Assembly (NCBI GenBank): GCA_937139495.1
Contig: CAKZQC010000015.1
Coordinates: forward strand, 1-64,000
Length of the DNA stretch: 64,000 nucleotides
From: an uncultured Saprospiraceae bacterium
GTDB taxonomy: Bacteria > Bacteroidota > Bacteroidia > Chitinophagales > Saprospiraceae
Reading direction: 5' to 3'
The notes below the pieces were generated by a model. The model saw nothing but the letters and a program-made list of their open reading frames with translations, did no database searches and was not told the DNA's origin. Positions 17,615 to 27,186 of this stretch are shown in pieces (position 1 is the first letter of the stretch; each line of letters begins with the position of its first letter). The position numbers and the translations under genes were made by a program.

Positions 17615-17980
17615 AGCCGACAAAGATACTTTTTTGAGTATGCTTATGCAAATAATTAGAACATAAGATTTCAAAAAGCTTCACAAAAGGTACGAAGAAT
17701 GGTCTTGGTTGATGGAGCTACTATTTTAGCACAATTAATAGTAACTGACACTACTATGACGTTTAATTGAGTATAATACAGACACTATTGAGGCATTTTT
17801 TTTACTTTTTGGTTAAAAAGCGTTAAGATTGCAGTTAATTACTGACGGTCGTGTTAATTACAACCGTTTTTGATAGGGATAGATTGTATTTTTGGTTTTG
17901 GTACGCTATTCGTATTGCTTCCATTAAGTAACAATAAAAAAAAGACGAAACCAAATCATTAAACAAAATAGAAAAACAAA
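17615..17980. promoter_or_regulatory. Divergent intergenic region before the OmpH-like gene
   Basis: 366 bases between divergent genes with no coding signal. TATTTTTG at 17887-17894 fits the Bacteroidota -7 box for the OmpH-like gene, about 90 bases before its start. The nearest TTG is only 14 bases upstream, so the -33 element is weak. Confidence 0.4.
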
Positions 17981-18499
17981 ATGAACAAGGTATTTAAATT
18001 ATTTCCACTCTTCGCATTCATCGCTCTTATGGCCTTTAGTGTTGACACCAACGCTCAAAAAATTGCTTATGTCGATGCTGAAAAAATTATTCCTGAAATG
18101 CCTGCTTACAAAAAAGCAAAATCAGAAGTAGAAGCGTATGGCAAGCAATTGCAAAAAATAATTGAAGGAAAGCAAACAGAAGGACAGCAGTACTTGCAAG
18201 AAGTAACGGGCAAAGCACAACGTGGCGAATTGACTCCTAAGCAAGAGCAAGAAGCACAAGTGAAATTGCAAGAGATGCAAGCTAACTTGCAAAAAGAAGC
18301 CATGGAAGCAGAACAAAAATTGGCTAAGAAAGAATCAGATTTGTTGAAGCCTTTGTATGAAGAGTTCAATGCTGCACTCAAAAAAGTGGCAACAGCAAAC
18401 GAATATGGTTATATCCTAGACAAAAAATTGCTATTGTACTCAGATGGTGGCATCGATGCTACTGCTAAAGTAAAATCAGCATTGGGTATTACTTTCTAA
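17981..18499 (+). CDS. OmpH/Skp family periplasmic chaperone
   Basis: Periplasmic holdase for unfolded outer-membrane proteins. A signal peptide (residues 1-25, ending DTNAQ) is followed by KIAYVDAEKII, the typical strand of OmpH/Skp. A long charged helical region, the tentacles (about 45-125, rich in Lys, Glu and Gln), follows, then a C-terminal strand (YGYILDKKLLLYSDGGIDAT). The length of 172 residues fits. It has its own terminator. Bacteroidota genomes often carry several ompH paralogs near bamA; here it precedes murI. Confidence 0.93.
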   Translation: MNKVFKLFPLFAFIALMAFSVDTNAQKIAYVDAEKIIPEMPAYKKAKSEVEAYGKQLQKIIEGKQTEGQQYLQEVTGKAQRGELTPKQEQEAQVKLQEMQANLQKEAMEAEQKLAKKESDLLKPLYEEFNAALKKVATANEYGYILDKKLLLYSDGGIDATAKVKSALGITF

Positions 18500-18548
18500 G
18501 CAATCTTATTGATTTTGGCGTACTTGGTACGTTATTATAAACTTAAAA

Positions 18549-18580
18549 AAAATAGTCCCTCATACAAGAGGGACTATTTT
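18549..18580 (+). terminator. Terminator between the OmpH-like gene and murI
   Basis: A perfect 13-bp stem AAAATAGTCCCTC/GAGGGACTATTTT with a 6-base loop, followed by TTGTTT. It lies 50 bases past the stop and only 17 bases before the murI start, so murI either depends on read-through or has a promoter inside this region. Confidence 0.85.
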
Positions 18581-18596
18581 TGTTTATTTTCAGTCC

Positions 18597-19460
18597 ATGG
18601 CTACTACTATATTACACCCTTCTATTGCTTCGCAACCCATCGGTATTTTTGATTCGGGTATTGGCGGCTTGACCGTAGCGGCAGATATCGCTAAGCAATT
18701 TCCTAATGAATCTATTATTTATTTTGGCGACACAGCTCACTTGCCTTATGGCGAAAAATCGGTGACGGCAATACGGGATTATGCCCGTGGGATAACCCAA
18801 TTTTTGATTGATCAAGGTTGCAAAATGATTGTAATTGCTTGCAATTCTGCTTCTGCATCGGCTTACGAAACCTTAAAAAAAGAATTTGGCGAGCAATTGA
18901 CCATTTTAGATGTAATTTCACCACTGGTGGAGCAAGTCGCCCAGCATTCGTTCCGCAAGGTAGGCGTGATAGCAACCAAAGCGACGGTCAGTACCAATAT
19001 TTATAATCAACAATTGCAACAGCTTCGCCCTGAACTAGAAGTGACTTCTTTAGCTACGGGGCTATTGGCGCCTATGATTGAAGAGGGTTTTTTGAATAAT
19101 GCCATTAGTCAAGCGACGATTAATCGGTATCTTTCTTATCCTGATTTTGAAGACATCGAAGCACTGTTACTAGCGTGTACGCATTATCCGCTTATTCGCA
19201 AAGAAATAGAACAATACTTAGGCGATTCAGTGCAGGTGTTTGACTCGATAGAGGCGGTAACTAATAAACTGAAAGCCTGCTTTGAGCAACAACCTTTATT
19301 GCAAAACAAAACAAAAGAAATACCTCAATATCATTTTTGGGTATCGGATTATACGGCTACTTTTGAGGCTGCCGCCCAACTTTTTTATGGCAAAAGCATT
19401 CAATTAGAACAAGCATATTGGGAAGGCGAATATTTGGTAGCTCAACTCAATACTAAATAG
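18597..19460 (+). CDS. murI: Glutamate racemase
   Basis: Cytosolic, cofactor-independent racemase that makes D-glutamate for peptidoglycan. Signatures: PIGIFDSGIGGLTVA (residues about 16-30), LPYGEKS, catalytic Cys in IACNSASASAYE (about 82-93) and the second catalytic Cys in LLACTHYPLI (about 198-207). The length of 287 residues is normal. The ATG at 18597 overlaps an NcoI-like CCATGG with no clear ribosome-binding site, as is usual in this phylum. Confidence 0.97.
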   Translation: MATTILHPSIASQPIGIFDSGIGGLTVAADIAKQFPNESIIYFGDTAHLPYGEKSVTAIRDYARGITQFLIDQGCKMIVIACNSASASAYETLKKEFGEQLTILDVISPLVEQVAQHSFRKVGVIATKATVSTNIYNQQLQQLRPELEVTSLATGLLAPMIEEGFLNNAISQATINRYLSYPDFEDIEALLLACTHYPLIRKEIEQYLGDSVQVFDSIEAVTNKLKACFEQQPLLQNKTKEIPQYHFWVSDYTATFEAAAQLFYGKSIQLEQAYWEGEYLVAQLNTK

Positions 19461-19545
19461 CTGTTAAATAATAACCCCTAATGCACTAAGCATAATTATT
19501 GCTATCTACTAGCAATATCCAAACAAAAAACAAATACAGTACTAT

Positions 19546-21192
19546 ATGCTCAAATTAATAACCTCTAAGTGGCTCTTGTTGCTACTCGTATTGGGTGGCG
19601 GTTTTGCCCTTTCTATTGATGGCAATCGCCTCCTGAAAATATCGCAAAGTATGGAAAACTTTGCTCAAACGTATCGTATTATCAATTATCAATACGTGGA
19701 CGAAACCGACCCGAATCAATTGATGCGAACAGCTATTGATTCCATGCTAGGACATTTGGATCCCTACACAAACTACTTTTCGGAAGCGGAGATGGTACGT
19801 GTCAAAATAGGAGCTAAAGGTGGCTGGGACGGTATTGGGGTGGAACTCCAAGAAATGGACGGCAAAATAGTGGTGCAAGAAGTGGTAGAAGATACACCTG
19901 CCGAAAAAAACAAGCTGCAAGTAGGCGATGTACTCCTCGAAATAGATGGTACTTCTATCGCTAATCAACCGCTAGAATCGGTCTCGCAGACGCTACACGG
20001 CAAGGCTGGTACCAAAGTGAAAGTCAAAATGTGGCGAGCAGCAACTGAGGAAACATTGAATTTGGAAATAGAACGAGCCAAAGTAACCAAGAAGAACGTA
20101 CCTTATTTTGGTATGCTCAATGAGCAAACAGGTTATATCGTATTGACGACCTTCTCTCAGCAAGCTGGGGCGAATGTAGAAGCAGCTCTTCGCACGCTGC
20201 AAGAAGACCACAATCCGACCCAGATTATTTTGGATTTGCGTAGCAATGGAGGTGGTTTTTTGATAGAGGCGGTCAATATTTGCAATCTGTTTGTGGACAA
20301 AGGAAACGAAATCGTTTATACTCGTAACAAGGTAGCCAAATGGGACCGCTCGTTTAGTACACTCAATACTGTCGTCGATAAAAATATTCCGTTGGTGGTC
20401 TTGATGAATGGTTCTTCGGCTTCGGCTTCGGAGATTGTGGCAGGAGCCTTGCAGGATTTGGATAGAGCCGTATTGGCGGGCAGAAATTCATTTGGCAAAG
20501 GTTTGGTGCAGAACACCAAAGATATAGGATACAGCTCTATTGTCAAGTTGACCACTGCCAAATATTACATTCCTTCTGGTCGCTGTGTGCAAGCATTGGA
20601 TTATCAGAATGGTCGTCCCGTAGGGATTGCAGATTCTTTGCGAAAAGAATTTTCGACGAAAGTCGGCAGAAAAGTATATGATGGGAGAGGACTGGAGCCT
20701 GATTACAAAATAGAAGCACCCGAAGTACCTATTGTATTGGCAGCCTTGGAAGCTAAGCATTTGGTTTTTAACTTTGCTACGCAATACTATAACCAACATG
20801 ATTCTATCGTCAAAGCCAAAGAGTTTGAATTGACAGAAGCGGATTATCAGGCATTTGTGAAGCAAGCAATGCCTGTTTGGTTGAGCTACCCAACAACGAC
20901 CGAAAAGGCGATTGATGAGCTGGAAGCGAAAGCTAAAAAAGAAGGCAGTATCAAGGAATTGAAAACAGCTATCGACAAAGCACGAGCAACTTTATTGGCA
21001 GACAAAAAGAAAGCTTTTGAGATGCACAAAGTACTTATCAAACACACCTTGGAGGAAGAGATTGTAGGACGCTATTATTACATGACTGGTCAGGTCGAAA
21101 ACCGACTAGCAAGAGATAATGATGTGCTAGAAGCCTTGAAGCTTTTTGGCGATAAAGATAAATTCAAACAACTGTTAGCTCCCAAAAAATAA
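19546..21192 (+). CDS. S41 C-terminal processing peptidase, first copy
   Basis: Periplasmic Ser-Lys protease of the CtpA/Prc type. An N-terminal signal anchor (residues 5-23) precedes helices, a PDZ domain (about 95-180, GIGVELQEMDGKIVVQEV) that binds substrate C-termini, and the protease core. The catalytic Ser is in NGSSASASEIVAGAL, and the Lys is in NSFGKGLVQ about 25 residues later. The C-terminal 150 residues are helical. It is followed five bases later by a paralog with the same architecture, so the pair is a tandem duplication and an operon. Confidence 0.94.
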   Translation: MLKLITSKWLLLLLVLGGGFALSIDGNRLLKISQSMENFAQTYRIINYQYVDETDPNQLMRTAIDSMLGHLDPYTNYFSEAEMVRVKIGAKGGWDGIGVELQEMDGKIVVQEVVEDTPAEKNKLQVGDVLLEIDGTSIANQPLESVSQTLHGKAGTKVKVKMWRAATEETLNLEIERAKVTKKNVPYFGMLNEQTGYIVLTTFSQQAGANVEAALRTLQEDHNPTQIILDLRSNGGGFLIEAVNICNLFVDKGNEIVYTRNKVAKWDRSFSTLNTVVDKNIPLVVLMNGSSASASEIVAGALQDLDRAVLAGRNSFGKGLVQNTKDIGYSSIVKLTTAKYYIPSGRCVQALDYQNGRPVGIADSLRKEFSTKVGRKVYDGRGLEPDYKIEAPEVPIVLAALEAKHLVFNFATQYYNQHDSIVKAKEFELTEADYQAFVKQAMPVWLSYPTTTEKAIDELEAKAKKEGSIKELKTAIDKARATLLADKKKAFEMHKVLIKHTLEEEIVGRYYYMTGQVENRLARDNDVLEALKLFGDKDKFKQLLAPKK

Positions 21193-21197
21193 ATAGC

Positions 21198-22841
21198 ATG
21201 AACTGGATAAAAAGAACAAAAAATAAGCTAGCATTCTTTGCTATCTTGGTATTCGCCATGTTTGGCGTTTCTACGGAGCTCAACGATTTTGAGATTAGCA
21301 AAAACCTAGAGATATTTTCTAATATCTATCAAGAATTGAACACGTATTATGCCGATGAAATTGACCCAGAGTACTTGATGGAAACGGGTGCCAATGCCAT
21401 GTTGCAGAGCTTGGATCCTTACACGACGTTTATTTCCAAGGAAGATGTAGAGGAGTTCAATTCTTCGATTAGTGGAAAATATGGCGGAATTGGATCGACG
21501 ATATTTCAGAAAGAAGGCTATATTTATATTGCGATGCCTTATGAAAATAGTCCTGCCGAAAAAGCGGGATTGATGGCAGGCGATAAGGTACTGAGCGTAG
21601 ATGGCAAAAGTATGCACCATGTAAATATGAACGATATTGGCAACTATATGCGAGGCGAACCAAATACAGCAGTCAAGATGGAAGTGGCTCGGTATGGTGT
21701 AGAAAAGCCGATAAAAGTGACGCTGACACGTGCGGAAATAAAAGTAAATAACACGCCTTACGTTGGTATGTTGGCAGGTGATATTGGATATATTAATCTA
21801 TCTACCTTTTCGGAAAATGCAGGCGAGAACGTAGCCAATGCACTACAAAACCTCAAAGCAAATAACACACTAAAAGGAGTCGTACTAGACTTGCGTGGCA
21901 ATACAGGGGGCTTGCTTATGGAGGCGGTCAACGTGGTCAATGTATTCGTAAAGAAAGGAAGTGTAGTGACCAAAATAAAAGGAAGAGACAAAGCTAGAGA
22001 TAGAGTCTATCGTACACTCAATCCAAGTGTAGATACCAAAATTCCGTTGGTGGTCTTGATCAATGGTGGTTCTGCTTCAGCGTCCGAAATTGTAGCAGGA
22101 GCGATTCAGGATTATGACCGTGGGGTGATTGTAGGAGAACGATCTTTTGGGAAAGGACTCGTTCAGAACATGAGGGATTTGCCTTCGGGAGCCAAAATAA
22201 AATTCACAACCGCACGCTATTATATTCCGAGCAACCGCTCGATTCAGGCACTTGCTTACGAGAACGGCAAACCGAAGCGTATAGCTGATTCTTTGAGAGT
22301 GGCGTATGCGACCGCCAATGGTCGAAAAGTATATGATGGAGGTGGCATCAATCCTGATGTTGTGATTGACCGAAAAGCTTTTTATGCGATTCAGGAAGCA
22401 TTATTGAAAGAAAATTATGCCTTTGATTTTGCTATCAAATACCACAGTGAGCATGCTACTATTGCTCCTATGGAACAATTCGAATTGACAGATCAAGACT
22501 TTGAGGACTACTTGGCATTCGTCAAAAAAAGAGGCTTTAATTATCAAACAGATACCGAAAAGTTGTTGGATAATTTGGAGCAGAAGGCAGCAAAGGACAA
22601 CTATACAGAACTCCTAAAAGAGGAATTGGCTAGTATTCAACAAGTTGTTAACCGAACAGGAGAGCAAGAAATTAATGCCCAAAAGAAACACATCCTCAAT
22701 CAATTGCAGGCACAAATTGCCGCTACTTATTATGCTCGAAAAGGTGCTGTAGCAGGTGGGTTACGTGGCAATGCAGAAATAGAAGAAGCATTGAAAGTAT
22801 TGAACGACAATGAAAGATACTATCAAATATTGGGGCGCTAA
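21198..22841 (+). CDS. S41 C-terminal processing peptidase, second copy
   Basis: Paralog of the preceding gene, with the same order: signal anchor (residues 10-25), PDZ (about 90-175, GGIGSTIFQKEGYIYIAMPY), core with Ser in NGGSASASEIVAGAI and Lys in RSFGKGLVQNM, then a helical C-terminal region. Both copies keep the Ser-Lys dyad, so neither looks decayed. Divergence is highest in the PDZ peptide-binding part and the C-terminal helices, which fits different substrates. No gap for a separate promoter exists, so it is translated from the same mRNA as the first copy. Confidence 0.94.
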   Translation: MNWIKRTKNKLAFFAILVFAMFGVSTELNDFEISKNLEIFSNIYQELNTYYADEIDPEYLMETGANAMLQSLDPYTTFISKEDVEEFNSSISGKYGGIGSTIFQKEGYIYIAMPYENSPAEKAGLMAGDKVLSVDGKSMHHVNMNDIGNYMRGEPNTAVKMEVARYGVEKPIKVTLTRAEIKVNNTPYVGMLAGDIGYINLSTFSENAGENVANALQNLKANNTLKGVVLDLRGNTGGLLMEAVNVVNVFVKKGSVVTKIKGRDKARDRVYRTLNPSVDTKIPLVVLINGGSASASEIVAGAIQDYDRGVIVGERSFGKGLVQNMRDLPSGAKIKFTTARYYIPSNRSIQALAYENGKPKRIADSLRVAYATANGRKVYDGGGINPDVVIDRKAFYAIQEALLKENYAFDFAIKYHSEHATIAPMEQFELTDQDFEDYLAFVKKRGFNYQTDTEKLLDNLEQKAAKDNYTELLKEELASIQQVVNRTGEQEINAQKKHILNQLQAQIAATYYARKGAVAGGLRGNAEIEEALKVLNDNERYYQILGR

Positions 22842-23149
22842 GGGGCGTAATTATTTCAGACTTTAGAAGGGCACACTTTTTAGCTTGCGTCATTTTTTTT
22901 GAAAAAGAATAAGAGTTAACATTGCTCTAAATGAGACCGACTTGCTGTTAGATAGGAGAAGTTAGACTTCCAACAATATTTTTTTTTTGTAATCTTATTT
23001 TTGTATTAAAGGTTGTTTTTGGTTCAAAGGATGGTGGTTTTGAATTAGTTTGCGAAAAATTCTTAAACATTTGGTAACATTTGCTATATTAGATACATAG
23101 AAAGTGTCTGACTCAAATTTAAAACCCTCACACCTAAAAAACAACAATC
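22842..23149. other. Intergenic region before the VWA lipoprotein gene
   Basis: 308 bases with no gene. It has a GAAG-TTAGA-CTTC mini-hairpin at 22958-22970 followed by CAACAATA, similar to a block at 51498-51527, and several poly-T runs. TATTTTTG occurs near 22998 as a possible -7 box, without a well-spaced TTG. Confidence 0.35.
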
Positions 23150-24385
23150 ATGAAAAAAATAAAATATCTTACGTTTGGCTGCTTGTTGAGCTGTTTGGTT
23201 GCTTGCGAACAACGCCCTGTACCTACCTTTAGTTACGACAATATTGATACGAATGCTGCACGAGGCAACGGAGGCGATGCTTCTACCGCAGCCATTGGCA
23301 ATGCCAATGATGTAGCAACACCTGATGATGTTGTTGTCAAAGAAGGAACCTTGACGGCAGGTAATTGGAACGACTTAGAAAATTGGGAGTTTTGGAATAA
23401 ATTGATGCAAAAACCAGTATATTTTGATTTTCAAGAAAAATGGCAATATTATCCAAGCCAACGCTATCAAGTACAGCTTAAAGACAACAGCCAGCAACCA
23501 ATCCAAGATGCCACGGTTATACTCAAAAGCAAAAGCGGAGACATCATTTGGCAAGCCAAAACAAATAATAAAGGAAATGCAGAGCTTTGGGCACAACTTT
23601 TTGAAGAATCTAAACAACTAGACAACATAATAGAAGTAGCGTATCAAGGTACAACACAAACTATCGAAAGTCCACAAACTTTCACGCAAGGTACCAATGT
23701 ACTAGAATTGGAAACAGCAGCAGTAGCACCCAGCAATCAAATAGATGTGATGTTGGTGGTAGATGCCACAGGCTCAATGGAAGACGAAATTGCTTACATG
23801 AAAGCAGAATTTGCTGATGTAATCCAGCAAGTAAAAACACAACAACCTACTATTGCATTGCAAACAGGAGCTGTTTTTTATAGAGATATTGGTGATGAAT
23901 ATGTCACTCGTATGAGTCCTCTTTCTGCCAACGCTTCGGACGTAACTAACTTTATGAACGAGCAAAGTGCCAAAGATGGTGGAGATTTTCCTGAAGCGGT
24001 AGATGCTGCTCTGAAAGCTGCCTTAGCGGATAAGAACTGGAGTAGTTCGGCACGCAGTCGTATTTTGTTTTTGATGTTAGATGCTCCTGCTCACAACGAG
24101 CCAGCACATCAAAAAAGCCTACAGGCATCTATACAAGCTGCTGCAAAAAATGGCATTCAGATTATACCTATCGCTTCTAGTGGTATCGACAAAAAGACAG
24201 AATTTTTGACTCGATTCATGGCAATGGCAACCAATGGTTCTTATGTGTTTTTGACAGACCATAGTGGTGTCGGTAATAAACATATAGAGCCAACAGTAGG
24301 AGTTTATCGGGTAGAATTGCTCAATGAGTTGTTGACTAGAATTATATTGCAAAACAGCGAAACAGTAACTCCAGAAGTGCTGTAA
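23150..24385 (+). CDS. Von Willebrand factor A domain lipoprotein
   Basis: Envelope lipoprotein: signal peptide with lipobox LSCLVACEQ (Cys19). A Ser/Ala/Asp-rich linker is followed by a carboxypeptidase-regulatory-like beta domain (about 105-185, QLKDNSQQPIQDATVIL) and a VWA domain (about 195-400). The MIDAS motif is DATGSM with the later Thr/Asp positions present (YRDIGDEY, DGGDFPEAVDAAL). VWA domains bind protein ligands through a metal ion. The GGDFPEAVDAAL motif is typical of a VWA subgroup with an unclear role. It stands alone with a bidirectional terminator. Confidence 0.88.
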   Translation: MKKIKYLTFGCLLSCLVACEQRPVPTFSYDNIDTNAARGNGGDASTAAIGNANDVATPDDVVVKEGTLTAGNWNDLENWEFWNKLMQKPVYFDFQEKWQYYPSQRYQVQLKDNSQQPIQDATVILKSKSGDIIWQAKTNNKGNAELWAQLFEESKQLDNIIEVAYQGTTQTIESPQTFTQGTNVLELETAAVAPSNQIDVMLVVDATGSMEDEIAYMKAEFADVIQQVKTQQPTIALQTGAVFYRDIGDEYVTRMSPLSANASDVTNFMNEQSAKDGGDFPEAVDAALKAALADKNWSSSARSRILFLMLDAPAHNEPAHQKSLQASIQAAAKNGIQIIPIASSGIDKKTEFLTRFMAMATNGSYVFLTDHSGVGNKHIEPTVGVYRVELLNELLTRIILQNSETVTPEVL

Positions 24386-24403
24386 GTTTTAACTAAGTGT
24401 GAT

Positions 24404-24450
24404 GTATAAAAAAAAGACTAAACAGCTACTGTTTAGTCTTTTTTTTATAC
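24404..24450. terminator. Bidirectional terminator
   Basis: A perfect long stem with core AAAAGACTAAACAG/CTGTTTAGTCTTTT and A/T tracts on both sides, located between the convergent VWA gene and the gene at 24476-25438. Confidence 0.9.
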
Positions 24451-24475
24451 ATAGGGCTGAACGAAATATTCAGAA

Positions 24476-25438
24476 TTAAGAGCGCTTATACTCTTGTTTT
24501 GGTTTCGGTATATTACGTTGTTGTAGGTTAAATTTAGCACTTTCGTATTTATTATTCCAAGTGTTGTTACCTTTGTTCAACTGCTCGCTAGCTTTGTTGT
24601 AAGCTTTTACTTTCTCATTGATAATTTCTCCTTGTTTGTCGTAAGCATTGACCATATCGGCATACATACCTTTGATACCATCTTTGTGGAAATCAACTAA
24701 GCGTTCGGCTTGACCAAAAGCAGTAGCATCTTCTTTGATACGATCTACTTTTTTGAGGCGCTTGTTGGCATTTGATACTGCTTTAGACAGTTCTTTGAGC
24801 ATATCTTTGGCAGTTGTTGGATCGTCGTTGAGTGCTTCTATTAGTGCTGTGCTTGCATATTGCACTTCCAATACAGCCAAATCCAATTCGCCAATATAGC
24901 CATTGATACGATTGATTTTGCCAAGTAGGCTTTCTTTGCCATCATCGTCCGACTCCATCGTTACGTCATTGTTTGCCGCAAAGTCATCAATACTTTTGAT
25001 GAGGGCGTCCATTGACTTTTCCAATTGCTTGCTACCTTTTTCGCTTAGCTTATTGTGTTCCAATACACGAGCGAAGCAATCCAAACAACCTGCTTTTTCG
25101 GCAGCTACATCCGTATAGTCCGTCTTACTTATTTTGAGCATTTCATCTAGTACATGTACGGCATTTGCTTTTACGTTTTGGTCATCTTCATAAGCTGTAA
25201 CAGCCGAAAATTTGTCATGAATTTTTTGGGTGGCGGCATCAAGTTCTTTTGCTTTGATACTGGATTGGTCATCGGTCGTATGTGCCAAAAAAGAAGCATA
25301 TTCGAGTTGCAAATCGTACATGTGCTCAAATTCTTGACTAAAGAAGTTGATGTACTCTACGGGTTCTTCGATTGTTTGAGCCGAAGCAGTCGAAAATAAG
25401 CCAACACAGATGCCAGCCATTAGGATAAAATTACGCAT
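24476..25438 (-). CDS. Secreted helical protein of unknown function
   Basis: Not recognised. A signal peptide (residues 1-20, ending STASAQ) is followed by about 290 residues that look almost entirely helical and highly charged, with coiled-coil-like heptads (for example EKGSKQLEKSMDALIKSIDD near 140). Only two Cys are present, in the pattern GCLDC (about 117-121). The C-terminal 20 residues are basic and proline-containing. It is probably a periplasmic structural or binding protein. No T9SS tail is visible. Confidence 0.65.
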   Translation of the reverse strand: MRNFILMAGICVGLFSTASAQTIEEPVEYINFFSQEFEHMYDLQLEYASFLAHTTDDQSSIKAKELDAATQKIHDKFSAVTAYEDDQNVKANAVHVLDEMLKISKTDYTDVAAEKAGCLDCFARVLEHNKLSEKGSKQLEKSMDALIKSIDDFAANNDVTMESDDDGKESLLGKINRINGYIGELDLAVLEVQYASTALIEALNDDPTTAKDMLKELSKAVSNANKRLKKVDRIKEDATAFGQAERLVDFHKDGIKGMYADMVNAYDKQGEIINEKVKAYNKASEQLNKGNNTWNNKYESAKFNLQQRNIPKPKQEYKRS

Positions 25439-25550
25439 AAAAATTTTTATTTTGGGATTATAATAATTATGAATTTACAATATGTTCCTAACATAAATAA
25501 TGCCATAGAAAGTTCAGTTGAACTAAAGACATTTAAAAAAAAGAAACGGA

Positions 25551-26306
25551 TTATTGAGATTCTCCATCTAAGATTTGTTCCGAGGTTTTGCCAAACCGAC
25601 GTTCTCTGTTTTGGTAGTCATATATAGCTTGATAAAAATTGTCCTTGCGGAAGTCGGGCCAAAAGACAGGACTGAAGTATAATTCGGCATAAGCCAATTG
25701 CCACAACAAAAAATTGCTAATACGAGTTTCTCCGCTGGTGCGAATCATTAGTTCAGGGTCAGGAATATTGTCGGGAGATAGTGCTGCCGAAAACATGGTT
25801 TCGTCAATGTCTTCTATTTCGATGCTGCCATCTTTTGCTTCGCGCGCAATTTTTTTGACCGCTTCTATGATTTCCCATTTCGAGCTGTAGCTCAATGCCA
25901 ATACCAGCGTCATGCGTGTATTATCCTTGGTCGCCTCTATAGCTTCTTGCAGCTCTTTGTAGGCATCTTTGGGTAGCAATTTGAGATTGCCAACAGCTTG
26001 CAAACGAATGCTGTTTTTGTTGAGAGTCTTTACTTCTTTGCGAATGGTATGCACCAGCAGCTTCATCAGTGCCATGACTTCGAGCTTCGGGCGGTTCCAG
26101 TTTTCGGTCGAAAAAGCATAAAGCGTCATGTATTGGATACCCAATTCGGCACCTGCTTCTGTTACTTCTCGTACTGACTGTACACCGTTTTGGTGTCCAA
26201 AAACACGATGTTTTCCTTGTTGTTTTGCCCACCTGCCATTGCCATCCATAATGATAGCGACGTGTTTGGGGAGTTTTTGCAGGTTTATTTTATCTTTCAG
26301 GTGCAT
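25551..26306 (-). CDS. uppS: Isoprenyl transferase (undecaprenyl diphosphate synthase)
   Basis: Cis-prenyltransferase that extends farnesyl diphosphate with isopentenyl diphosphate to the C55 lipid carrier for cell-wall synthesis. Signatures: PKHVAIIMDGNGRWAKQQG (catalytic Asp near residue 20), RVFGHQNGVQSVREV, LYAFSTENW and, near the C-terminus, LMIRTSGETRISNFLLWQ and SPVFWPDF. The length of 251 residues is normal. A near-perfect promoter lies 60 bases upstream, in the gap shared with the divergent scpA. Confidence 0.97.
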   Translation of the reverse strand: MHLKDKINLQKLPKHVAIIMDGNGRWAKQQGKHRVFGHQNGVQSVREVTEAGAELGIQYMTLYAFSTENWNRPKLEVMALMKLLVHTIRKEVKTLNKNSIRLQAVGNLKLLPKDAYKELQEAIEATKDNTRMTLVLALSYSSKWEIIEAVKKIAREAKDGSIEIEDIDETMFSAALSPDNIPDPELMIRTSGETRISNFLLWQLAYAELYFSPVFWPDFRKDNFYQAIYDYQNRERRFGKTSEQILDGESQ

Positions 26307-26365
26307 GGATTACTTTTATTTTTTGTTAATTTCGTGCTTTGAATTTTGTTCGTATTCGGTACGTA

Positions 26366-26395
26366 CAAAAGTACATATTTCGTAGCATAATGCAA
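26366..26395 (-). promoter_or_regulatory. Bacteroidota-type promoter of uppS
   Basis: On the minus strand: TTG at 26395-26393, a 19-base spacer, TACTTTTG at 26373-26366. This matches the TTG-N19-TAnnTTTG consensus. Transcription would start near 26359, leaving a leader of about 50 bases. The -7 box sits in a small GTAC-centred palindrome (GTACAAAAGTAC). Confidence 0.7.
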
Positions 26396-26411
26396 AACAG
26401 ATATTCTTACA

Positions 26412-27173
26412 TTGACGTATCAAATAAAACTACCAGAATTTGAGGGCCCGTTCGATTTATTACTTTTCTTCATAGAACGAGATGAGTTAGATATTTATGA
26501 TATTCCGATTGCGGATATTACCAACGATTTTTTGGATTACCTCAAAGCTCGTAAGTCGCTAAATTTAGATGTCGCTTCAGAATTTATTTTGGTGGCAGCT
26601 ACGCTCATGAAAATCAAAGCGAGAATGTTACTTCCTCGCAAGGACGTAGATGAATTGGGCAATGAAATTGATCCGCGTCAAGAGCTGGTCGAACGATTAT
26701 TGGAATACAAAAAATATAAAAACATACTCGAAGAGCTACGCCAAATGGAAGCCCTGCGAGAAAGCCAAACTGAAAGGGGGAATTTGATTAATGAAATTCA
26801 GCAAATTTCTAATCAAGCGATGGCAGATGCCGAGCTACAGAATTTATCGCTTTTTAGTTTGCTCAAAGCCTACGAATCGGTTGTGTTTGAGTTTCAATAT
26901 CGTACCGAAAAAACGATTCATACGGTCGTTCATTATACCTATACGATAGAGACAAGTCGAGAACATATTTTGGATAGCTTTAGTATCAAAGACCGCTTGC
27001 CATTCAAACAGTTGTTTGCAGATTGCGAAAACCGTCTGCATGCTATTTTTATATTTTTAGCCATCTTAGATTTGTTGCAACTAGAAGAAATTAGTTTGAT
27101 AAACCTAGATGGGGCAAACGATTTTGAGATTCAACGAGGTTTTGTAGCACCTAGTTGGGACGAGGAGGAGTAG
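26412..27173 (+). CDS. scpA: Segregation and condensation protein A
   Basis: Kleisin subunit of the SMC-ScpAB condensin, which organises and separates the chromosome. The N-terminal domain has the hallmark KLPEFEGPFDLLLFFIERD, followed by DIYDIPIADITNDFLDYL. The C-terminal winged-helix region (IFIFLAILDLLQLEEISL) contacts the SMC head. The length of 253 residues is normal. The start is TTG at 26412: the frame has a stop (TAA at 26388-26390) upstream, there is no ATG or GTG between, and family homology begins exactly here. No scpB gene is adjacent in this window. Confidence 0.95.
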   Translation: MTYQIKLPEFEGPFDLLLFFIERDELDIYDIPIADITNDFLDYLKARKSLNLDVASEFILVAATLMKIKARMLLPRKDVDELGNEIDPRQELVERLLEYKKYKNILEELRQMEALRESQTERGNLINEIQQISNQAMADAELQNLSLFSLLKAYESVVFEFQYRTEKTIHTVVHYTYTIETSREHILDSFSIKDRLPFKQLFADCENRLHAIFIFLAILDLLQLEEISLINLDGANDFEIQRGFVAPSWDEEE

Positions 27174-27186
27174 TCTAATCTTGTTT

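Noticed and set aside
23150..24385. VWA lipoprotein and BatA-like gene as parts of one Bat/MoxR system
   Set aside because: They are 30 kb apart and no MoxR ATPase or other Bat gene is near either one.
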